The notes: generated from the letters alone by a model not told the origin. A stretch of 64,000 nucleotides of DNA from JAIBJN01 sp963784175 (GCA_963784175.1 CAWAQJ010000014.1:62001-126000), one strand, 5' to 3'. Positions 16,975 to 26,074 are shown, counted from the first letter of the stretch. Numbers and translations: made by a program.

Positions 16975-19250
16975 CGGCCGTTCTCGGCTGCCGCGGCCCA
17001 GACCCGCTCGGGCGTCATCGGAAGCTCTCTGACCCGGCCGCCGACGACACGGGCGATCGCATTGGCGATCGCGCCCGGCGTCGGCACGGTCGGCGGCTCG
17101 CCGACGCCCCTGGTGCCGTTGGGGCCGCCGTTCTCGGCCGGGGTCTCGATCCATTCGACGTCGATGCGGGGCCCGTCGGAGGCGGTCACGAGCTTGTAGT
17201 CGAGGAGGTGCGGGTTGCGCTGGCGCCCCTCCTCGTCGAGCTGCGAGGCCTCGAGGAGCGCCTGGCCGATTCCCATCACGATGCCGCCGAAGACCTGGCC
17301 TGTCGCGCCGAGCCGGTTGATGATCGTGCCCGAGTCGTGGACGGCGGCGACCTGCAGCACGCGCACGACGCCCGTCTCGCGGTCGACCTTGACGCGGACA
17401 GCATGAGTGAAGACCTGCGGCTCGAGGAAGGACTCGCTGCCCATACGGCCGAGGCAGCCTTCCGCATCGACGGGCGGGCTCTCCGGTACGGGACCCGAGC
17501 CCTTGCCGATGAGCGTGTCGCCGGATTCCGCCAGCTCGACGATCTCGACCGACTTGGCCGGCGAGCCGATCACCTGCACGCGACCGTCGACGAGCTCGAG
17601 ATCCTCGCGCGCCACCTCGAGCTTCTCCGCGGCGAGGTCGAGCAGCTGCTCGCGCACCTCGACAGCGGCCGCAACGGCGGCCCGTCCGCTGTTCATCGTG
17701 GTCTGCGAGCCCGACGAGCCGGCGTCCCAGGGCGCCGCGTCCGTGTCCTGGTAGAGGATCGAGAACGCGGAGGGCTCCATGCCGAGCACCTCGGCGACGA
17801 GGAGCGGCAGCGCCATGACCGCGCCGCTGCCGTTCTCCTGCGCCCCGGTGACGATCGTGCCCGAGCCGTCGGCGTTGAGCTTCACGTAGGCGCCCGCGGC
17901 GTTGGCGAAGGACGGCCACCACCCGCACGAGACCCCGATGGCCTCGTCCTCGGGGAGGTCACCGTCCGGAGCGATCATCTCCACGGCCCGGTCGAGTGTC
18001 TCGCGCATCGAGATCGGCCCGAAGACCTGACGGGTCGGCCCCTCGTCGCCTTCCTGCACGAGCGTGCGGCGGCGCAGCTCGACCGGGTCGAGGTCGAGCG
18101 CCTCGGCGAGCTCGTCCATGTGCTGCTCGACGGCCCAGCAGACCTGCGGCGCCGTCGGGGCGCGGATCGAGCCGGAAGGCTGGTTGTTCGTGTACGCGAG
18201 CGTCGACTCGACGTTGACGTTCTCGACCACGTACGGGCCCACGGCGTGCATCGCCGCCATCTGCGCGAAGAAGCCGCCCTCGCCGCAGTAGGCGCCGCCG
18301 TCGAGGACGAGCCGGCCGCGGCGGGCCACGAGGCTGCCGTCGCGCCGGGCGCCCGTCTCGAGCTCGATGACCATCCCCTCGCGGCGGTGGTCGGGCGCGA
18401 CGAACTCCTCCTCGCGCGAGAAGACGAGCTTCACCGGCCGGCCGGCCGCGCGTGCGAGCGCGGCCACGTGGCCCTCGAAGTGGAAGTCGCACTTGGAGCC
18501 GAAGCCGCCGCCGAGCAACGGGACGACGATCCGCACGTGCGCCTCGGGGAGCTGGAGGACGCGCGCGACGCCGGCCCGCGCGGCGTAGGGAACCTGCGTC
18601 GAGCTCCAGACGGTCACCCGGTCGCCGTGCCACTCGGCGAGGATCGCCCGCGGCTCGATCGGCGCGCCCTGCGACGATTCGGTCACGTAGCGGCCCTTCA
18701 CCACTGCGACGACGTCGGCGCCCTCGATCGCCCCGTCTGCGTCGCCCTTGACGATGGTCGAGAAACCGAGGACGTTCCCCTTCAGGCCGAGCTCCTCGTC
18801 GGCCTCGTAGGTCTCCCAGTCCTCGTGGATCAACGGCGCGCCCTCGGCCGTCGCCGCCTCGATGTCGCTGACCGCCGGAAGCGGCTCGTACTCGACCTCG
18901 ATCGCGGCCGCCGCCTCGGCGGCGATCTCCGGCGTCCGCGCGGCGACAGCGGCGACGATGTCCGCCTCGAAGCGCACCTTCTCGCGCGCGAACAACCTGC
19001 GGTCCTTGGCCGCGTCGCCGTAGAGCACATCGGGGACGTCCTCGTGCGTGAGGACCGCGAAGACGCCCGGCAGCGCCCGCGCCTTCGCCGTGTCGATCGA
19101 GACGATGCGCGCGTGCGTGTGGTCGGCGTAGCGGAACTTCGCGTGCAGCTGGCCTGTGAGGTTCAGGTCGGCCGTGTACCGCCCGGCCCCGGTGACCTTC
19201 TCCTTGCCGTCCTGGCGCAGGAACGCGGGCGGGGGCTCTACGACACTCAT
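16971..19250 (-). CDS. Molybdenum hydroxylase large subunit, molybdopterin-binding
   Basis: The 759-residue catalytic subunit of the xanthine dehydrogenase family contains the hammerhead domain (residues 15-120), the molybdopterin-contact motif LLGGGFGSKC and FSREEEF. It also has the C-terminal GTRGVGEPPTVPTPGAI with the catalytic Glu of GVGEP. It lacks the AYRGAGR-type loop with Cys seen in aerobic CO dehydrogenase; the corresponding region reads SGSIRAPTAPQVCWAVEQ, so CO is an unlikely substrate. Purines, aldehydes or N-heterocycles are possible. No XdhC-type maturation or molybdate transport gene is nearby. Confidence 0.92.
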   Translation of the reverse strand: MSVVEPPPAFLRQDGKEKVTGAGRYTADLNLTGQLHAKFRYADHTHARIVSIDTAKARALPGVFAVLTHEDVPDVLYGDAAKDRRLFAREKVRFEADIVAAVAARTPEIAAEAAAAIEVEYEPLPAVSDIEAATAEGAPLIHEDWETYEADEELGLKGNVLGFSTIVKGDADGAIEGADVVAVVKGRYVTESSQGAPIEPRAILAEWHGDRVTVWSSTQVPYAARAGVARVLQLPEAHVRIVVPLLGGGFGSKCDFHFEGHVAALARAAGRPVKLVFSREEEFVAPDHRREGMVIELETGARRDGSLVARRGRLVLDGGAYCGEGGFFAQMAAMHAVGPYVVENVNVESTLAYTNNQPSGSIRAPTAPQVCWAVEQHMDELAEALDLDPVELRRRTLVQEGDEGPTRQVFGPISMRETLDRAVEMIAPDGDLPEDEAIGVSCGWWPSFANAAGAYVKLNADGSGTIVTGAQENGSGAVMALPLLVAEVLGMEPSAFSILYQDTDAAPWDAGSSGSQTTMNSGRAAVAAAVEVREQLLDLAAEKLEVAREDLELVDGRVQVIGSPAKSVEIVELAESGDTLIGKGSGPVPESPPVDAEGCLGRMGSESFLEPQVFTHAVRVKVDRETGVVRVLQVAAVHDSGTIINRLGATGQVFGGIVMGIGQALLEASQLDEEGRQRNPHLLDYKLVTASDGPRIDVEWIETPAENGGPNGTRGVGEPPTVPTPGAIANAIARVVGGRVRELPMTPERVWAAAAENGR

Positions 19251-19292
19251 GGCTGCGGAGGATAAACCGCCGCGCTGCTCAGTCGAAGCCCT

Positions 19293-21053
19293 CTAGGGAA
19301 TGTTGACGGTCGTCTCGCAGCCCACGGCGCTGTCGATTCCGGGGCCGCCGTCGGCGTAATCGGTGCCGGTGTCGCAGTTGAATGTGTCGCCACCATCGCT
19401 ACCGATGAGGACATCCTCGTTGGCCCCGCCGTTGAGCGTGAGCGCCACGCTCGTGGCCGCGAGCCCGGAAGCGCTGAGGAGGTCGTCGCCTCCCGACAGG
19501 TTCACCGTGAGGGTGTCGTTCGCGGGTGCTGCGCTGCTGACGGAGATCGTGTACGCGGTGCTCGCGACGGTCACCGAGCCGGCACTGCCGGAGAGGCTCA
19601 TCACGTCCACGCCTGCCGTCCCGTTGACGGTGAGCGCGTCGATCGCCCCGTCGCTCGCGCCGCTGACTCCGAGATTCATGTTCACGTTCGTGATGTCCGT
19701 TGCCGTGAGGTCGTTGACGGTAGCCGTGTCCGTGCTGCCGAGCGCGTTGACGGTGAGCACCTCGACGTCGTCGGTGTCCATGAGGATGTTGCCGACGTTG
19801 CGCGTGAAGAGCAGCCTGCCGCCGTTGGAGGAGGCCGTGAAGATCTCGGCGCCGGCGGATCCGTTGAAGAGCAGGGTGTCGACGCCGCTCTGGCCCTCCA
19901 CGATGTCGCTGCCGTCACCCGGATCCCAGACGAAGGTGTCGTTCCCCTCGCCAATAAGGGCCGTGTCGTTGCCCTGGTTGCCGTCGATCGTGTCGTTCCC
20001 GCTCCCGCCCAGCAGCGTATCCGCCCCGTTCCCGCCGTTGAGCACGTCGTTGCCATCCCCACCGTCGAGGGTGAGCTGCATGAGCGCGGCGAGCGCACCG
20101 CCGCTGAGCGTGTCGTTGCCGCCGAGACCGTTCACGGTGAGACGGTCGTTGGCGGCCTCCTGCCCGCTGACGTTGATCTGCGGGTCGAGGCCGGTGACCT
20201 GCACCGTGGCGCCGACGGCGACCGCCTGGACGACGTCCGTCGCGGACGTGCCGCTGACGGTGACGGTGTCCGCGGCCGCGTCCCCGGCACCGCTGACCGC
20301 GAGATCGAGGTTCGCCGTGGCGATGTCCGTCGCGTCCAGGTCGCTCACGCTCACGGAGTCCGCTCCGCCGAGAGCGTTGAGCGCCAGCGTCTCGACGTCC
20401 TGCGTACGCATGACGACGGCCCCGACGTTGCGGGTCAGCCTCAGTTGGGAGCCCATCGCCGTCGCGGCGAAGATCTCAGCGGCAGCCGAGCCGTTGAAGC
20501 GCAGCGTGTCGAGCTCGCTGCCGCCCTGGACGACGTCGTTGCCGTCGCCCGGATCCCAGACGAAGAGATCGGCGCCGGCGCCCAGGGAGGCGGTGTCGGC
20601 GCCTGCGTTCCCCTCGACCGTGTCGATGCCGGTGAAGCCGTTCAGCGTCTCGGCGAAGCGCCCGCCGATCAGCGTGTCGTTGCCGGGCCCACCATTCAGG
20701 ATTGTGCGCTCGGTGTTCGTGAACGCGCCCCGCGACTCGTTGATCCGCAGGCGGTCGTTGCCGAGACCGCCCGAGACGACGATCCTCGTGAACCGGCTGC
20801 GTAGAAAGGTGAAGTTCGGGCTGCCGTTGTCGCCGACGTCGACGACGAGGCGCCCGCCCGAGGCCGCGCGCAGCGCGATCCGCTCGCCCGGGGCGCTGCC
20901 CGTCACGGTCAGCGTTCCGCGGGCGACCGAGGCCCTCACCGCCGACTGCGCCTCGGCGGCGAGCCAGAGGGCGGCCGTGAGGACGGCGCCGAGCACCAAG
21001 AGCCGGGGCATCCGAAGGGTCAGAGCGGCGCGGCCGCAAACGCACGTCTCCAT
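19293..21053 (-). CDS. Secreted RTX-like calcium-binding repeat protein with internal duplication
   Basis: The 586-residue protein has a signal sequence (LLVLGAVLTAALWLAAEAQSA) and several groups of nonapeptide RTX repeats (GGPGNDTLIGG, GGDGNDVLNGGNGADTL, GGSGNDTIDGNQGNDT). Two copies of a ~120-residue unit are visible, each starting FVWDPGDG(N/S)D(V/I)V and running through TRNVG and LTATDI/LDATDI. RTX repeats bind calcium and fold outside the cell. No enzyme domain was seen, so an adhesive or surface-layer role is possible. An ATG at 21011 is an equally good start and gives a more compact signal peptide. Confidence 0.8.
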   Translation of the reverse strand: METCVCGRAALTLRMPRLLVLGAVLTAALWLAAEAQSAVRASVARGTLTVTGSAPGERIALRAASGGRLVVDVGDNGSPNFTFLRSRFTRIVVSGGLGNDRLRINESRGAFTNTERTILNGGPGNDTLIGGRFAETLNGFTGIDTVEGNAGADTASLGAGADLFVWDPGDGNDVVQGGSELDTLRFNGSAAAEIFAATAMGSQLRLTRNVGAVVMRTQDVETLALNALGGADSVSVSDLDATDIATANLDLAVSGAGDAAADTVTVSGTSATDVVQAVAVGATVQVTGLDPQINVSGQEAANDRLTVNGLGGNDTLSGGALAALMQLTLDGGDGNDVLNGGNGADTLLGGSGNDTIDGNQGNDTALIGEGNDTFVWDPGDGSDIVEGQSGVDTLLFNGSAGAEIFTASSNGGRLLFTRNVGNILMDTDDVEVLTVNALGSTDTATVNDLTATDITNVNMNLGVSGASDGAIDALTVNGTAGVDVMSLSGSAGSVTVASTAYTISVSSAAPANDTLTVNLSGGDDLLSASGLAATSVALTLNGGANEDVLIGSDGGDTFNCDTGTDYADGGPGIDSAVGCETTVNIP

Positions 21054-21140
21054 CTACCGATCATCGTTCCTGACCCGCGACTTGTCCAGATCTCAGCCTG
21101 GTACCGCCGAGCAGAGCGCCGCGCCCGGGGTCTGACGGCA

Positions 21141-21452
21141 CTACGGACCGGGGGACTCGGGACGGTCCGGCAGCTGCAGGAGCTCCAGCAGTCCGCCCAC
21201 CTCGTGATCTCGCTGTGAGGGATGGCGCATCTTGATCTCCGGGTTGACCGCATAGTGGTTGCGCCGACCGACCCGCTCGCGAGACACATAGCCCGCCTCG
21301 ATGAGCTCGGCCACGATCCGCTGGGCGGCCCGCTCGGTGATTCCGACCGTCTCGGCGATGTCGCGCATGCGGACGTCTCCGTCCCGAGCGATCGAGAGGA
21401 GCACCTGCGTGTGGTTGGTGACGAACTTCCAGGACTTCTCGGGTGTTGACAT
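21141..21452 (-). CDS. Winged-helix transcriptional regulator (MarR/HTH_24-like)
   Basis: The 103-residue single-domain protein is a winged helix: WKFVTNHTQVLLSIARDG, then DVRMRDIAETVGITERAAQR as the HTH and YVSRERVGRRNHYAVNPE as the wing. There is no effector domain. It is divergent from the small CxC protein gene at 21558, with an AT-richer 105-nt intergenic region that probably holds both promoters. The ATG at 21452 gives a normal N-terminus; the longer frame upstream is an antisense shadow. Confidence 0.85.
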   Translation of the reverse strand: MSTPEKSWKFVTNHTQVLLSIARDGDVRMRDIAETVGITERAAQRIVAELIEAGYVSRERVGRRNHYAVNPEIKMRHPSQRDHEVGGLLELLQLPDRPESPGP

Positions 21453-21557
21453 AGACGACCTAGGTTTCGTATATTGCGTGTCGGTTATTATCTGTCGTGA
21501 TTTTACTGTCGGCGTTTCAGCACAGGTTAGCACCGCGAAGCACCGGAGGTGAGCCGC

Positions 21558-21854
21558 ATGACCTCTCACGAGCGTCTGAGCCGTAATCAGCTTCTCTTCC
21601 GAGAGGTGAACCAACGCCTCCGGGACCTCTCGCTCAGCCAGGTGCAGGTTCCCTGGACCGACCGGACGAGGTACCTGTGCGAGTGCCGGCAGGACGGATG
21701 CCTCGAGACGATCGACCTCACCCCCGCCGAGTACGAGTACGCCCGCTCGCAGCCCGATGTCGTCGTCGTTTGCCAGGGGCACGAGTCCCACGGTGAGGTC
21801 ATCGAGCGGACCGATCGCTTCGTCCTGGTCGACCTCCAGCCACGCCTGGCTTGA
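21558..21854 (+). CDS. Small CECxxxxC protein, function unknown (paralogue of 26375-26698)
   Basis: The 98-residue protein starts at an ATG seven bases after GGAGGTGA. Its pattern is RNQLLFREVNQRLRDL, then YLCECRQDGCLETIDL with a C-x-C-x4-C cluster, then EYEYARS and VVVCQGHES and a C-terminal VLVDLQP. The same layout occurs in the protein at 26375-26698. The three cysteines and the conserved His of GHE could bind a metal, which is a guess. Such proteins are common, uncharacterised, in actinobacteria. Confidence 0.8.
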   Translation: MTSHERLSRNQLLFREVNQRLRDLSLSQVQVPWTDRTRYLCECRQDGCLETIDLTPAEYEYARSQPDVVVVCQGHESHGEVIERTDRFVLVDLQPRLA

Positions 21855-21884
21855 AGGGAGCGCCCGGCCGGCCGGGCGCTCCCT
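21855..21884. terminator. Perfect palindromic terminator between convergent genes
   Basis: The 30-nt sequence right after the stop codon at 21852-21854 is fully self-complementary (AGGGAGCGCCCGGCC and its complement). It serves the small CECxxxxC gene and the beta-propeller gene ending at 21893. No U-tract is present. Confidence 0.7.
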
Positions 21885-21892
21885 CCGCAGCG

Positions 21893-23707
21893 CTACTTGA
21901 CGAACTCGAGGTAGGCCGAGTGCGAGGTCCCGTCCCGCAGCGTGAGGACGAACTCGCGGCACGTTCCCGCGTAGTCGCTCGTCGTCTGCCACGGGAAGGT
22001 GTAGCGACCCGTGTGCGCCTGGTAGCTCAACGTGTCCCAGCTCGGCGTCTCGGCTGCCTCGTACGGCCCGAGCGGCTCGAACGTCGCGCAGTCGATCCGA
22101 CGCGACGACGGCGTTCCGTGGAGGACGTCCAGGCCGTAGTCGCCGCCGAGGCTGAACCAGAAGCGCTGGATGCCGTCGGCCTGCGCCTTGTTGAGGAACG
22201 GCGCGTCCTTGAACGTGCCGAGGAACCCGCTCCAGCGGAGGAGGACGACGTTCGAGCTCCCCTCCAGGAACTCGGTGTCTCGCACGGCCTTCGCGCCCCG
22301 CCCGTTGTAGCGGAGCACGTAGAGCCCGTTGCGGATGTCCACGACGTAGATCAGACCCTTGTAGATGATCGGGTAGCTCCACATGACCACCTTGGGGCGG
22401 CCCGAGCTGAGCACCGGGTCCTCGGTGACCACGTCCGCAAGGGGCTCGGGCAGGTAGAGCCCGAGGCGGGTCGGCTCGGTCGGGTCTTCCAGCGAGATCG
22501 CGTGGAGCCCGCCCGAGTGCCAGGTGATGAACGCGAGGTCCTCGAGCACGGTCGGGTTGTGCGACGAGTAGCTCGTGAACCACGTGTTCTGCGGATCCTG
22601 GCCGTCGGGCGTCGAGCAATAGTCGGCCTCGTTCTGGCGGATCTTGTACTCACCGACGATCTGCGGCGCGGCCTCGTTCGAGATGTCGATCAGCCGTGTC
22701 CAGCCCCACGGGCAGCCGCGGCTCTGGAAGCCGCCTCCCGGCCGGTTGCCGTAGACCTCGTCGGTCGCCACCACGAGGTCGCGGCCGGGAACCTTGATCG
22801 CCGAGTGCGCGCCGGGGTTGCCCCAGATCGGCTGGCTCCCGATCGGCGTGAGCAGCTGGAGCTGCGGGTTCTCGACGCCGTCGGCGAGCTGGCTCGAGTC
22901 GAGGACGAACATGCCGGCGCCCTGGTAGGCGATGTACGTGCGCCTGCCGTCCTCGGAGACGCCCATCGAGTGCAGGCGCACGACGTTCTGGCTGCGGAAC
23001 TGCGCGGTGAAGAGCGAGTTCCCGTTCCACTGCGCGATCTCGGGCGTGACGCCCAGGCGCGCGCGGCTGATGTCGGTAACGATCAGGTCGGACCCAGTCG
23101 CCCCCGCCTTCCAGGTCGAGAGGTAGAGGAGCGCCCGGTCGGGGCCGTCGGTCCACAGGTACATCTCGTGCGGCATGCGCGACGGCATGTACGTGGCGAC
23201 GAGCTCCGGCGCCGCGGCCTTCGCGCCCGCGATGTCGTAGAAGCGGACGCGCGGCATCACCGAGGCGCCGCTGCACCCGTGCGTCGGGATATCGCAGCTC
23301 ATGCTGAGCACGAGCAAGAGCTGCTGCTCGGGCCAGACGCGGAGCTCGCGCGAGGTCTCGCCCGGGATCCCGTGCAGCGGCGGGCCGATCTCGTGGACGA
23401 CCTTCGGCGAGGACGGATCCTCGATGTCGACCACCAGCACGCCGGCGTTGGCGTGCGTGCCCGAGCCGTCGGTGCGGCTCCCGATGTAGATGTAGTTCCC
23501 GTAGATCGCCGGAGCGGAGTTCATGCCCCGGTTGAGCAGCGGGCTGTGCCCGATCAGCTTGAAGTGGTCCGCCACCTCGACCTGCGCGTCCGGCTCGGAG
23601 CCGGTCTCTGTCGCGGTCTGGCTCGAGAGCGCGCTCCCTGAGAGCGTCAGCATCACGAGCACCAGGGCGAGCGCGGCGGCTGGAAGGATCTGCCTGCGCC
23701 TTCTCAC
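21893..23707 (-). CDS. Secreted beta-propeller (LVIVD-like) protein with PxKF-like C-terminal domain
   Basis: The 604-residue exported protein has a signal peptide (RRRRQ followed by ILPAAALALVLVMLTLSGSA). The propeller-type middle has repeats such as GVLVVDIEDPSSPKVV, TRLIDISNEAAPQIVGEY and LHAISLEDPTEPTRLGLY, typical of LVIVD repeats. The last ~90 residues (FWFSLGG, SSRRIDCAT, YQAHTGRYTFPW, GTCREF) match the C-terminus of the M64 peptidase 17 kb away. The catalytic role is unknown; a scaffold or sensor is as likely as an enzyme. It is monocistronic. Confidence 0.82.
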   Translation of the reverse strand: MRRRRQILPAAALALVLVMLTLSGSALSSQTATETGSEPDAQVEVADHFKLIGHSPLLNRGMNSAPAIYGNYIYIGSRTDGSGTHANAGVLVVDIEDPSSPKVVHEIGPPLHGIPGETSRELRVWPEQQLLLVLSMSCDIPTHGCSGASVMPRVRFYDIAGAKAAAPELVATYMPSRMPHEMYLWTDGPDRALLYLSTWKAGATGSDLIVTDISRARLGVTPEIAQWNGNSLFTAQFRSQNVVRLHSMGVSEDGRRTYIAYQGAGMFVLDSSQLADGVENPQLQLLTPIGSQPIWGNPGAHSAIKVPGRDLVVATDEVYGNRPGGGFQSRGCPWGWTRLIDISNEAAPQIVGEYKIRQNEADYCSTPDGQDPQNTWFTSYSSHNPTVLEDLAFITWHSGGLHAISLEDPTEPTRLGLYLPEPLADVVTEDPVLSSGRPKVVMWSYPIIYKGLIYVVDIRNGLYVLRYNGRGAKAVRDTEFLEGSSNVVLLRWSGFLGTFKDAPFLNKAQADGIQRFWFSLGGDYGLDVLHGTPSSRRIDCATFEPLGPYEAAETPSWDTLSYQAHTGRYTFPWQTTSDYAGTCREFVLTLRDGTSHSAYLEFVK

Positions 23708-23840
23708 GTCAACCCCCCATGGGTCGTGCGCGCCCCCGCACCCGGCAAGGGCGTCGGCGGCGGGATCCTATGGCACCGATGAGAATCTGGCCCGCCCCCG
23801 GTCTCAGCTCGAAAGCGACGTTCCACGAAAGGAGGCGGTC

Positions 23841-25289
23841 ATGAACATGATGGATTCCCGAGCCCGCTGGCTCGCGCTCTTCGTCCTCTGCCTGGGCGAC
23901 CTGATGATCGTCCTCGACGTCACCATCGTGGGCGTCGCGCTGCCGTCGATCCGGGAGGACCTCGGCTTCTCCGAGGCGTCGCTCGCCTGGGTCATCAACG
24001 CGTACCTGATCACCTTCGGCGGCTTCCTCCTGCTCGGCGGCCGCCTGGGCGACCTCTTCGGCCACCGGCGGCTGTTCCTGATCGGGATCACCGTCTTCAC
24101 GCTCGCCTCCGCCCTCTGCGGCCTCGCGACCTCGCAGGAGATGCTCATCGTGGCGCGTGCCGTTCAGGGCTTCGGCGGCGCGGTGGTCTCCGCGGTCGCG
24201 CTCTCGCTGATGATGACCCTCTTCACCGAGCCGGCCGAGCGGGCCAAGGCCATGGGCGTCTTCGGCTTCGTCGCCTCCGGCGGCGGGTCGCTCGGCGTGC
24301 TCCTCGGCGGAATCCTCACCGACGTCCTCGACTGGCACTGGATCTTCCTCGTCAACGTGCCGGTCGGGATCGCGGTGATCGTGCTCTCGCTGATCCTGGT
24401 CCCGTCGGCCCGCGTGCCGACCGCCGCCAAGCGACTCGATGTCGCCGGCGCCGTCACGGTCACGACCGCGCTCATGATCGCCGTCTACGCGATCGTGAAC
24501 GGCAACGACGTCGGCTGGCTGACCGGACGGACGCTCGGATTGCTCGCGGTCGCCGCGGCGCTGTTCCTGGTCTTCTTGCGGATCGAGACGCGCAGCAGCT
24601 CGCCCCTCGTGCCGCTCTCGCTCTTCCGGCTCCGCAACCTCTCGACGGCGAACGTCGTGGGCGTCTTGTGGAGCGCGGCCATGTTCGCCTGGTTCTTCCT
24701 CTCGGCGCTCTACCTGCAGCTCGTGCTCGGCTACAGCCCGCTTCAGGTCGGTCTCGCGTTCCTGCCCGGGAACCTGATCATGGGCGCGCTCTCGATCGGC
24801 CTCTCGGCCAAGCTCGTCATGCGCTTCGGCATCAGGCCGCCGCTCACCGCGGGGCTCCTGCTTGCCGGCCTCGGCCTGGCGCTCTTCGCCCGCGCACCCG
24901 TCGACGGCACCTTCGTCGTCGACGTGCTGCCCGCGATGATCCTGCTGGGCCTCGGCGCCGGCATGGCCTTCAACCCGGTGCTCCTCGCGGCCATGAACGA
25001 CGTCGAGCCCCAGGATGCCGGCCTCGCCTCCGGCGTCGTCAACACGTCGTTCATGATGGGCGGCGCTTTGGGCCTGGCGGTGCTCGCGAGCCTCGCGGCG
25101 TCGCGGACGGACACGCTCCTGGCTGCGGGCGAGAGCGAGCTCGCCGCGCTCACCGGCGGCTACCACCTGGCCTTCCTTGTCGGCGCGCTCTTCGCCGTCA
25201 CCGCGGCGGTGCTGGGCGCGGTGCTCCTCCGCCCGCGCCCGGCGCCCAGCGGGCACGCCGAGCCGGGTCTCGAAGCCGGGAGCGCCTAG
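23841..25289 (+). CDS. MFS transporter, DHA2 (EmrB/QacA) drug-efflux family
   Basis: The 482-residue protein has about 14 predicted membrane spans. It carries the DHA2 signatures: LDVTIVGVALPSIREDL in helix 1 (motif D1), GGRLGDLFGHRRLFLIG (motif A) and GGGSLGVLLGG (motif C of exporters). The family exports hydrophobic drugs or dyes by proton antiport. The ATG at 23841 follows AAAGGAGG. No regulator gene is adjacent, and its stop overlaps the next convergent gene by four bases. Confidence 0.92.
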   Translation: MNMMDSRARWLALFVLCLGDLMIVLDVTIVGVALPSIREDLGFSEASLAWVINAYLITFGGFLLLGGRLGDLFGHRRLFLIGITVFTLASALCGLATSQEMLIVARAVQGFGGAVVSAVALSLMMTLFTEPAERAKAMGVFGFVASGGGSLGVLLGGILTDVLDWHWIFLVNVPVGIAVIVLSLILVPSARVPTAAKRLDVAGAVTVTTALMIAVYAIVNGNDVGWLTGRTLGLLAVAAALFLVFLRIETRSSSPLVPLSLFRLRNLSTANVVGVLWSAAMFAWFFLSALYLQLVLGYSPLQVGLAFLPGNLIMGALSIGLSAKLVMRFGIRPPLTAGLLLAGLGLALFARAPVDGTFVVDVLPAMILLGLGAGMAFNPVLLAAMNDVEPQDAGLASGVVNTSFMMGGALGLAVLASLAASRTDTLLAAGESELAALTGGYHLAFLVGALFAVTAAVLGAVLLRPRPAPSGHAEPGLEAGSA

Positions 25290-25579
25290 TTCGAGCTGGA
25301 GAAGAAGAGCGGGGCGTAGCGGTCGTGCCACTCACCGTCTGGGATCGACCGGCGGGCAAACGCCTCGAGAACATCCCGCGGCGAGGCGTCCGACGAGTGA
25401 GCCAGCAGGCACGCGGCAGCGGCGAGGAGGTAATCCAGAAGGTCGGGGTCGATGCGGGCGACACCGAGCGCCTGCTCGAATGCCCACACCATCTTCTCCC
25501 CGTCGGGTCCGCCCACACCCTCGCGAAGCTCCTGAACGAGCGGCCCGAGGTCGAAGGTGTCCCAGTCGATGTTGACCAC
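25286..25579 (-). CDS. Hypothetical acidic helical protein
   Basis: The 97-residue protein starts MVNIDWDTFDLGPLVQEL and contains MVWAFEQALGVARIDPDLL and DVLEAFARRSIPDGEWHD. It is soluble, probably all-helical, and not recognised. Its end overlaps the MFS gene by four bases. Codon-position GC bias looks normal and the frame is clean, which supports it as real. Confidence 0.6.
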   Translation of the reverse strand: MVNIDWDTFDLGPLVQELREGVGGPDGEKMVWAFEQALGVARIDPDLLDYLLAAAACLLAHSSDASPRDVLEAFARRSIPDGEWHDRYAPLFFSSSN

Positions 25580-25639
25580 GAACGGAACATCGGCACGTGC
25601 GCGGTCCGCCGTTAGCGGTGTGCTCGACCCCGGAGCGAC

Positions 25640-25668
25640 GAGCGGCCGGGGAAAGTCCCCGGCCGCTC
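25640..25668 (-). terminator. Hairpin terminator after the PRC-barrel gene
   Basis: GAGCGGCCGGGGA (25640-25652) and TCCCCGGCCGCTC (25656-25668) form a perfect 13-bp stem with a 3-nt loop. It lies 18 nt beyond the PRC-barrel stop and 61 nt upstream of the next minus-strand start. Confidence 0.75.
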
Positions 25669-25685
25669 ACAGTGACCAGAACTAG

Positions 25686-26060
25686 CTAGCCGTTCCAGCC
25701 CCGACCCTCAGGGCCGTAATAGCTGCCGACCTCGGCGCGGTAGCCGGCGTCGCGGTAGGTCGACTCGTCGAGCTCGGGCGAGTCCTTGATCTGATCCTTC
25801 GTCCGATTGACGTAGATCGTCTCCTCGACGGAGTCGATCCGGTCGACGACACCCGCCGGAAGCAGGACCTTCTTGCCGAAGATCCACGGACCGGTGTCAA
25901 CGACGAGGTAGCTCGAGCCGACGTCGTTGGTCGCCTCGTCAACCTTGCCGATGCCGCCGTCGATGGCCTCGACGCTGAAGCCGACGATGTCGACGCCAGC
26001 GCCCATATCGACGCCGAGGGCGCCGGCCTCGCGGTATGTCCAGATATCCATGCTCGTCAC
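25686..26060 (-). CDS. PRC-barrel domain protein
   Basis: About 124 residues. The core is GFSVEAIDGGIGKVDEATND, SSYLVVDTGPWIFGKKVLLP and VDRIDSVEETIYVNRTKDQI, the standard PRC-barrel fold found in photosynthetic reaction centre H subunits and in many small stress proteins. A GTG at 26060 is preferred because AGGAGGAAC sits eight bases upstream; an ATG at 26078 adds six residues but lies inside that Shine-Dalgarno. The neighbours are other small stress-type genes. The role is unknown. Confidence 0.82.
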   Translation of the reverse strand: MTSMDIWTYREAGALGVDMGAGVDIVGFSVEAIDGGIGKVDEATNDVGSSYLVVDTGPWIFGKKVLLPAGVVDRIDSVEETIYVNRTKDQIKDSPELDESTYRDAGYRAEVGSYYGPEGRGWNG

Positions 26061-26074
26061 GTGCTGTTCCTCCT

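Noticed and set aside
16785..19265. 826-residue reading frame on the plus strand
   Set aside because: Antisense to the hydroxylase large subunit, rich in Arg, Asp and His, with no domain. Typical shadow frame of high-GC DNA.
23709..25331. 540-residue reading frame antisense to the MFS gene
   Set aside because: Charged low-complexity shadow; the MFS frame on the other strand is unambiguous.
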